From positions 1 through 9,656 of the forward strand of contig PFSX01000010.1 of assembly GCA_002789275.1 (NCBI GenBank): DNA of 9,656 bases, read 5' to 3'. Position numbers and translations under genes: made by a program. Positions 5,610 to 9,656 of the stretch are shown here, one piece after another (the stretch's first letter is position 1; every line of letters begins with the position of its first letter). Under the pieces are notes generated by a model that searched no databases, had not been told where the DNA came from, and saw nothing but the letters and a program-made list of their open reading frames with translations. The stretch is from Candidatus Huberarchaeum crystalense (GTDB taxonomy: Archaea; Huberarchaeota; Huberarchaeia; Huberarchaeales; Huberarchaeaceae).

Positions 5610-7138
5610 TTGAAGAAGAAAATGAAGATGAAGCAGTATTACCAAAAACCATCTCAAAACGCCCAAAACAATCTTTATTTATGGAGGAGTTAAATTACTA
5701 TGGTAAAGGTATGGCGGGACATATTTCATTTGATGATATTTATAAAGAAGATCCTCAACGAACCCATAAACAAGATAAGGTATTAATAGGATTTTTGCAC
5801 AGCACAGTAGATTTAATAAATATTAGTTCAGACCCTGATTTAATTAATGAGGTGTATAACACCCAAGACAAGGAAAGCAGGGATTTTTACCTTGATTTTT
5901 CTAAAACTATAAGAATTGTAGTGTTTGGCATGACAGGAGCAGGCAAAACTGTTTTAGCAACAAGAATAATTTACTCTACATATAAGGCAGGCGTTAATGT
6001 TGCTTGCTTGACTGATGTTAAGAATGAAATGGCAATTATTAGCCAGCCTTTGCAAAGAGAATATACTAAGTTTCTTCCTTTGGAAGAAATACCAACTGGT
6101 TTAGATATATGTACCATTCGCCCTTTTTTCTTACAGAAAGATCCTACAACAGAAGATATATCTTATGAGGGTAAAGTATCTAAATTAAGTATAAAAAACA
6201 TAACAGAAGCGGCTTGGATTGAGTTAATGGGATTGACGCTTAAAGAAGACAGAGAGTCCCCCCAAAATATTTTTGTTAGATTTTTAGTTGAAGCAATAAG
6301 AGAAGGAAAAATATCAACAAAACAGGATATATTTGATTTTATTGAATCTCACACATCTACAACAATATCTAAAAAAACAAAAAAAGATGAAATTCAAATT
6401 AAAGATGGTGATGATAGTAGGGTTAAAGATGGTGATGATAGTATGGTTAAATTTGCTGACCAGACAGGCAAAATAATGTTGCGTAATATAATCATTGCTT
6501 TTAAAGCAGGAGTTATAACTGACAACGATGATGAAGTTATTTCTCCTGTTGATATTTTAAAAGACAACAAAATAATAATATATAATTATAGGAATTATAG
6601 TAATAATGCGACGAAATATCCTTTTGTTAGTTTAACTTCAAATATAAATGAAATATGGAAAGCAAAAAAAGACAAAAAATATAAGGGCAAGGTTTTAATT
6701 ATAATTGATGAAGCACATAATTTTTGTAATGCGTCCCCCACTAAAAACTCGTCTTCTAAAAGCAAAATAATATCGCTTGTCAAAGAGTCAAGAACAGAGA
6801 GCATTAATATGTGCTTTATAACTCAAGACCCCCCTTCTTCATCAGGTTCTTCGGATGATTTCACAATTCCTTATGAAGTTATATCAAATTCAAGGTATAT
6901 TATAGTGCCTCCAACAATTTCACCAAAAGATTTTAAAAAAAAACTTTTAGAAGATATTGGAATGTATAAATACAATAATAAAGACCAAGACCAATATTTT
7001 AATTCTTTAATTTTTAAAGAAGCATATAAAAGCAAGAGAAATGGCAGATCGCCTTGGTTTGTTGTAGATAAACTATTAAAAAGAGTTCATTTGGTTTATA
7101 TTTATGTTCCTGGTTGTGCTATACCTGAGGAACAATAA
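5606..7138 (+). CDS. HerA/FtsK-superfamily P-loop ATPase (packaging or transfer motor candidate)
   Basis: A 510-aa protein. Walker A is GMTGAGKT at 108-115 (K114, T115) after a beta strand IRIVVF; Walker B is VLIIIDEAH at 363-371 (D368, E369). KESRTESINMCFITQDP (393-409) supplies an arginine-rich segment and a TQ sensor (Q407), as in HerA, VirB4/TraG and viral packaging ATPases. These hexameric motors move DNA or assemble membrane structures. The Walker A-B distance of about 250 residues is long and includes a variable charged insert near 250-282. There is no transmembrane segment and no evident HerA-type N-terminal barrel; the first 100 residues are acidic and unassigned. The start overlaps the upstream stop (ATGA). 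It is last in the operon. The superfamily is secure; packaging, conjugation or pilus function is undecided. Confidence 0.85.
   Translation: MIEEENEDEAVLPKTISKRPKQSLFMEELNYYGKGMAGHISFDDIYKEDPQRTHKQDKVLIGFLHSTVDLINISSDPDLINEVYNTQDKESRDFYLDFSKTIRIVVFGMTGAGKTVLATRIIYSTYKAGVNVACLTDVKNEMAIISQPLQREYTKFLPLEEIPTGLDICTIRPFFLQKDPTTEDISYEGKVSKLSIKNITEAAWIELMGLTLKEDRESPQNIFVRFLVEAIREGKISTKQDIFDFIESHTSTTISKKTKKDEIQIKDGDDSRVKDGDDSMVKFADQTGKIMLRNIIIAFKAGVITDNDDEVISPVDILKDNKIIIYNYRNYSNNATKYPFVSLTSNINEIWKAKKDKKYKGKVLIIIDEAHNFCNASPTKNSSSKSKIISLVKESRTESINMCFITQDPPSSSGSSDDFTIPYEVISNSRYIIVPPTISPKDFKKKLLEDIGMYKYNNKDQDQYFNSLIFKEAYKSKRNGRSPWFVVDKLLKRVHLVYIYVPGCAIPEEQ
6399..6443 (+). repeat. 21-nt exact direct repeat (24-nt period) within the ATPase gene
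   Basis: Bases 6399-6419 recur exactly at 6423-6443, giving IKDGDDSR-VKDGDDSM in the charged insert between Walker A and B. The reading frame is kept. This is a recent in-frame duplication in a tolerant loop. Confidence 0.75.
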
Positions 7139-7143
7139 ATATC

Positions 7144-7173
7144 TTTTTGCTTACCTTTTTGCTTTGCCTTTTT
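7144..7173 (+). terminator. T-tract terminator of the operon
   Basis: Three T5 tracts (7144-7148, 7156-7160, 7169-7173) follow the stop at 7138 within 35 nt, arranged as loose 12-13-nt repeats of CTTTTTGCTT. Runs of T without a hairpin are the usual intrinsic terminators of archaea. The last tract is also the left part of the TATA box of P5. Confidence 0.6.
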
Positions 7174-7199
7174 AAATATACTATACTATAAATATTATG
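7167..7199 (+). promoter_or_regulatory. Promoter P5 (predicted major structural gene)
   Basis: CCTTTTTAAATA (7167-7178) is followed by CTATAAATATTATG. The ATG at 7197 lies 27 nt from the first T of TTTTAAA (7170), and ATAAATATTATG is identical to that part of P2. Here the ATG opens only a 12-codon frame; the real gene starts 155 nt further on with a strong Shine-Dalgarno sequence, so 7197 is more likely the transcription start. A second TATA-like stretch at 7246-7256 could give a shorter leader. Confidence 0.65.
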
Positions 7200-7351
7200 A
7201 TACCATTCACGGTGTCATGTCTAAGATACAAATAAATCAAAGACAACTATATAATATAGAGATTTAACACATCGTCATAAACACTTACTTTTTGGGTTTA
7301 TGATGGTTAATACAATCTTTATGTTATCAAAATCAAAAGGAGACATAATAA
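7197..7351 (+). promoter_or_regulatory. Structured 155-nt 5' leader with two hairpins and strong RBS
   Basis: Hairpin 1 starts at the predicted first base: ATGATACC (7197-7204) pairs with GGTGTCAT (7211-7218) around a 6-nt loop. Hairpin 2 pairs ATCGTCATAAAC (7271-7282) with GTTTATGATGGT (7296-7307), 12 bp with two G-U pairs and a 13-nt loop. AAAAGGAGA (7335-7343) sits 9 nt before the ATG. A 5'-terminal hairpin can protect mRNA from exonuclease and the second could regulate translation; both roles are inference. It matches no riboswitch class I know. Confidence 0.55.
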
Positions 7352-8386
7352 ATGGGAACAATTGGAAAAATAAATCCGTATGTTATATTGGTTGTTATTT
7401 TTGCCATGGTAGCTATAGGAGCAGTAGTATTTCAATCTACTTTAATACCTGCATCAATTGCGGGTGATAAGGTAACTGATGGTGCTGTTGCTGTTACAGC
7501 GTGTGGCAGTGATAATAAAGGTGTATTAAATATGAGAGTAGTTAATCCATTAAATACAGCAGGGCAAGAATATTTTGCTGCAAGTGGTGTAATAAATGAA
7601 ATTACTGCATCTGGTGCGGAAGTACCAGCAGGTATTGTTTTTACAACAAACGCAAACAACACTTACGCAAAAATAGATTTTACTTGTGGTAAGAAGTATA
7701 AGGGATATATTCTATCTTCGGATAATGTTCACACATCAGCATCCTTTGAATTTAATGGAAATGCTGAAACAATCACATTAAGTGATTTGAAAATCCCACA
7801 ACATAGTGCTTTGTTGTTTAGAGCTTATAACAACGACGAAAAAGCATATATGTATAGTGGCGATTCAACTGTTGCAAACGCTTTTGTAGCTTCAGGTAAT
7901 ACTATATTCTCCACAACATCAAACTCAACTGGAACAACAGTTGGTATAGGTGAATGTGTAGACTTTAATATAGAAGTGTGGGCAAACACAACATATGCGA
8001 CTGATACTCAATATACTGATCAAAAAACACACATTGCTGTAAATCTAAATTCAGCTGGCGATAATGACTGGCAAATCCCTACCGTTTTGGTAGATGGTGT
8101 TTCTCTAACACAGGAACAAATGAATTTAAGATTAGCAAACGACGGCTATGATTATCAATATATTGCCCCTGTTATAATGGGACAAGTAAAACATAATGTA
8201 AGAGTTCAAGCATGTGCAATTTCTGGAATAAATCCAGATGCAGACATTACTGTTGGTGTTTTTACGTCTGGGTATGCTCAAAGTATATCTGACGGGAATA
8301 AAATAATCAATGGTATAAGCAACGATAATGTTGGAACTTATACAATGGTTTACACTGGACAAACAGTTATATTCAACACAGTATAG
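7352..8386 (+). CDS. Membrane-anchored beta-rich protein, candidate major structural or surface subunit (344 aa)
   Basis: A short N-terminus with one lysine (MGTIGK) leads into a single hydrophobic helix (about 8-30, NPYVILVVIFAMVAIGAVVF) and a roughly 310-residue Thr/Ser/Asn/Ala-rich, mostly beta-like exterior domain. Four cysteines (51, 112, 192, 268) could form two disulfides; sequons occur at about 102, 181 and 202. The anchor-plus-beta plan fits pilin-like, S-layer-like or viral envelope subunits. No canonical class III (archaeal pilin) cleavage motif is evident. It is monocistronic, with its own promoter P5, a structured leader and the best ribosome binding site in the window, and its codons are visibly less AT-rich than those of neighbouring genes: all signs of high expression. 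A major virion or filament protein is the most economical idea, but I recognise no homologue. Confidence 0.7.
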   Translation: MGTIGKINPYVILVVIFAMVAIGAVVFQSTLIPASIAGDKVTDGAVAVTACGSDNKGVLNMRVVNPLNTAGQEYFAASGVINEITASGAEVPAGIVFTTNANNTYAKIDFTCGKKYKGYILSSDNVHTSASFEFNGNAETITLSDLKIPQHSALLFRAYNNDEKAYMYSGDSTVANAFVASGNTIFSTTSNSTGTTVGIGECVDFNIEVWANTTYATDTQYTDQKTHIAVNLNSAGDNDWQIPTVLVDGVSLTQEQMNLRLANDGYDYQYIAPVIMGQVKHNVRVQACAISGINPDADITVGVFTSGYAQSISDGNKIINGISNDNVGTYTMVYTGQTVIFNTV

Positions 8387-8432
8387 ATATAATATACACA
8401 AATGTTAGTAAAATAACAGTAAAAATCTAAAT

Positions 8433-8485
8433 GTGAGGTGTTGTTGTAGAGTTATTTACTACAACACCCCCACAAATAGGTTTTT
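8433..8485 (+). terminator. Transcript-end hairpin and T tract after the structural gene
   Basis: TGTTGTAG (8442-8449) pairs with CTACAACA (8459-8466) around a 9-nt loop; the alternative register pairs GGTGTTG (8437-8443) with CAACACC (8462-8468) and extends to GTG/CAC (8433-8435/8471-8473). A T5 tract follows at 8481-8485. It may end or protect the 3' end of the abundant mRNA. Hairpin terminators are not the archaeal norm, so stabilisation is equally likely. Confidence 0.5.
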
Positions 8486-8506
8486 ATAATTTAAAATTTA
8501 AAAATG
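8481..8506 (+). promoter_or_regulatory. Possible promoter of the protease/beta-helix pair
   Basis: TTTTTATAAT (8481-8490) and TTTAAAATTTAAAAATG just downstream are TATA-like, 30-55 nt before the ATG at 8536. The CC-TTTTAAACA module of P1-P4 is absent here and no Shine-Dalgarno sequence precedes 8536. It is weak evidence in such AT-rich DNA. Confidence 0.35.
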
Positions 8507-8535
8507 CTAAATAACAAAAGAATAATAAATAATAT

Positions 8536-9336
8536 ATGGAACGACAAACATTCAATATAAACAATACTGAACACTTTAATAAAAAACAAGACACTAATTA
8601 CTCATCAATTTTAGATATTTTTATAGCAATTTCTTTTATATTTCTTTTAGCAGTGTTAGTCTTAACCTTTGAGCAGAATATGAAATGGGGTATTATCTTT
8701 GGATTTATGATATTTGTTTATTTTTTTGCTCGGGTTTATGATATGATTGACAAAACAGAAACAATAACAACTATTGGCGTTGAAGACTCGCAGAATAAAC
8801 CTTTGGGATTTTCTGCTATTCCTAACTCTTGGATTTTTTGGGGCTCAATTATTTTTTTCTTTATTTATACTTTTTTTGTAGCAAGCGGGTATCATTATAA
8901 TATAGTGGTTGGTGCACCTCAATTTAACACGGCGGGTTTTACTTTTAATATTGCGGGGTTGCAGAGTATGTTATATGGCGATTTTTTGAACGCAATTTTA
9001 TCAGCTTTTGCAGGGATAGCCGAGACAATTTTCTTTTTTGGTTTTGTGTTTCCAAGTATAATCAGCAATTTAGTTCATAAATTTCGTCTTGATAAAATAA
9101 TTGCTGTGATTATAGGAGTGATTATTGTCTCGTCAATATTTACTATTTTTCATTTAGCTGTTTATGGCTTAAACGAGGTTGCTCTTTTAAATTTGTTTGT
9201 TTTTGCTATTTTTAATTGTATTATATTATCACTTCTACATAACATATTTCCTTTGATTGCTTGGCACTCTGCAAATAATCTTGGACTTTCTCAATGGGTA
9301 CACACTTTTTTAAATCAATTGGAGAATATATTATGA
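8536..9336 (+). CDS. CPBP-family (CAAX-protease-like) intramembrane protein with altered motif 1
   Basis: A 266-aa polytopic protein with hydrophobic helices at about 27-45, 50-67, 99-116, 150-178, 188-205 and 215-240. It carries two of the CPBP catalytic motifs: F202-x3-H206 (FTIFH) and H244-x3-N248 (HSANN). Motif 1, normally EExxxR, reads AETIFFFG (162-169): the first glutamate is kept (E163), the second is threonine and the arginine is phenylalanine. Family members are membrane metalloproteases or glutamic-type proteases that process prenylated proteins, bacteriocins or signalling proteins; the altered motif leaves activity uncertain. The last codons overlap the next gene by ATGA, so protease and secreted beta-helix protein are co-translated; the protease could process surface proteins made here, which is inference. 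The family call rests on motif order and topology. Confidence 0.65.
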   Translation: MERQTFNINNTEHFNKKQDTNYSSILDIFIAISFIFLLAVLVLTFEQNMKWGIIFGFMIFVYFFARVYDMIDKTETITTIGVEDSQNKPLGFSAIPNSWIFWGSIIFFFIYTFFVASGYHYNIVVGAPQFNTAGFTFNIAGLQSMLYGDFLNAILSAFAGIAETIFFFGFVFPSIISNLVHKFRLDKIIAVIIGVIIVSSIFTIFHLAVYGLNEVALLNLFVFAIFNCIILSLLHNIFPLIAWHSANNLGLSQWVHTFLNQLENIL

Positions 9337-9656
9337 TAAAATATAATAAATTCTTTATTGTTTTGATGCTTGTTGCTATGTTCTTTGTGTTTTCACAAAA
9401 TATAAATGCTTACACAAATGGGGAAACATATTGGGGTTGTAGTGATTGTAGCGATTGTGAAGCTGCTTTACAAGATAATGGGCATAGCGAAGTAAGACTG
9501 ACGGCGAATATAAACAACCATGCAGGAACCTGCATAGACAACCCTGCAAACTTTAACAACAAAATCTTTGATTGTCAAGGAAATACAATTGACGGCGATG
9601 ATTCTGATGTTGATTACGGAATCTTTTTAAGTGAAAAATCAGGAAATATAATTAAA
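9333..9656 (+). CDS. Secreted Cys-rich parallel-beta-helix (NosD/PbH1-like) protein, N-terminal part
   Basis: The ATG overlaps the protease stop (ATGA) and 108 codons are open to the window edge. Residues 1-25 are a Sec signal peptide: basic start (MIKYNK), hydrophobic core (FFIVLMLVAMFFVF), and a likely cut after NINA. A Cys-rich element follows (GCSDCSDCEAAL, about 34-45). The next segment, CIDNPANFNNKIFDCQGNTI (about 68-87) followed by DGDDSDVDYGIFLSEKSGN, has the repeating Asn/Gly ladder at which right-handed beta-helix coils begin ('DCQGNTIDGDD..GI.L'), as in NosD-like and pectate-lyase-like secreted proteins of DPANN and other archaea. It is probably a large surface or adhesive protein whose length cannot be judged here. 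Confidence 0.75.
   Translation, partial: MIKYNKFFIVLMLVAMFFVFSQNINAYTNGETYWGCSDCSDCEAALQDNGHSEVRLTANINNHAGTCIDNPANFNNKIFDCQGNTIDGDDSDVDYGIFLSEKSGNIIK

Noticed and set aside
5358..5666. Minus-strand open frame (about 102 codons), Trp/Leu-rich
   Set aside because: It is antisense to the Pro/Gln tail (the CCA codons read as Trp) and the ATPase start; no support for expression.
5606..7138. Naming the ATPase herA, ftsK or virB4
   Set aside because: The superfamily motifs are clear, but there is no recognisable HAS barrel, gamma domain or VirB4 N-terminus, so a gene symbol would overstate the evidence.
7352..8386. Double jelly-roll capsid protein
   Set aside because: The protein has an N-terminal membrane anchor and no recognisable jelly-roll motif by eye; only structure prediction could support this.
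7432..8401. Minus-strand frames at 7432-7662 and 8132-8401
   Set aside because: They are shadows inside the strongly supported gene at 7352-8386 and lack start signals.

Overview
This is a strongly AT-rich window that reads as archaeal. The evidence is leaderless genes behind TTTTAAA-type TATA boxes 26-27 nt from the start, T-tract terminators, a sequon-rich surface protein with Ig-like segments, and a secreted Cys-rich beta-helix protein of a kind common in small DPANN-type archaea. A plasmid, virus or integrated element of such an archaeon is as plausible as chromosome: there are no housekeeping genes, there is a partial ribbon-helix-helix (RHH)-like DNA-binding protein, a packaging/transfer-type ATPase, a repeat-rich intergenic region, and a run of unrecognised proteins. 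The taxonomic and element assignments are inference.

Layout. (1) 1-111, minus: start of an RHH-like DNA-binding protein that runs off the window. (2) 112-649: gene-free, with operator-like dyads, direct repeats, three 7-nt G/C tracts and an orphan promoter; a candidate control or origin region. (3) 650-880/895, minus: small hypothetical protein. (4) 896-1130: divergent intergenic region with two promoters and a tandem repeat. (5) 1131-7138, plus: a tightly packed six-gene operon encoding a 600-aa membrane-anchored, heavily sequon-bearing ectodomain protein, a 106-aa basic protein, a 169-aa beta/coiled-coil protein, a 385-aa coiled-coil protein with a winged-helix-like C-terminus, a 232-aa two-TM protein with a Pro/Gln tail, and a 510-aa HerA/FtsK-like ATPase. 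(6) 7139-7351: T-tract terminator merging into a promoter and a 155-nt leader with two hairpins. (7) 7352-8386: a 344-aa beta-rich protein with an N-terminal membrane anchor, the likely abundant structural or surface protein. (8) 8387-8535: hairpin and promoter-like AT tract. (9) 8536-9656: a CPBP-like membrane protease overlapping the start of a secreted parallel-beta-helix protein cut by the window end.

My reading is that the operon plus gene 7 builds a membrane-associated assembly: an ATPase motor, a two-TM membrane partner, coiled-coil adaptors, a glycosylated ectodomain protein and a strongly expressed anchored subunit. It could be a virion/packaging module, a DNA-transfer apparatus or a pilus/surface structure; the sequence alone does not decide. 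The clearest novel signal is a promoter module present five times (P1-P5) with nearly invariant geometry, placed before three or four genes, one orphan transcript and the predicted major structural gene. This suggests that one shared transcription programme controls the whole block.
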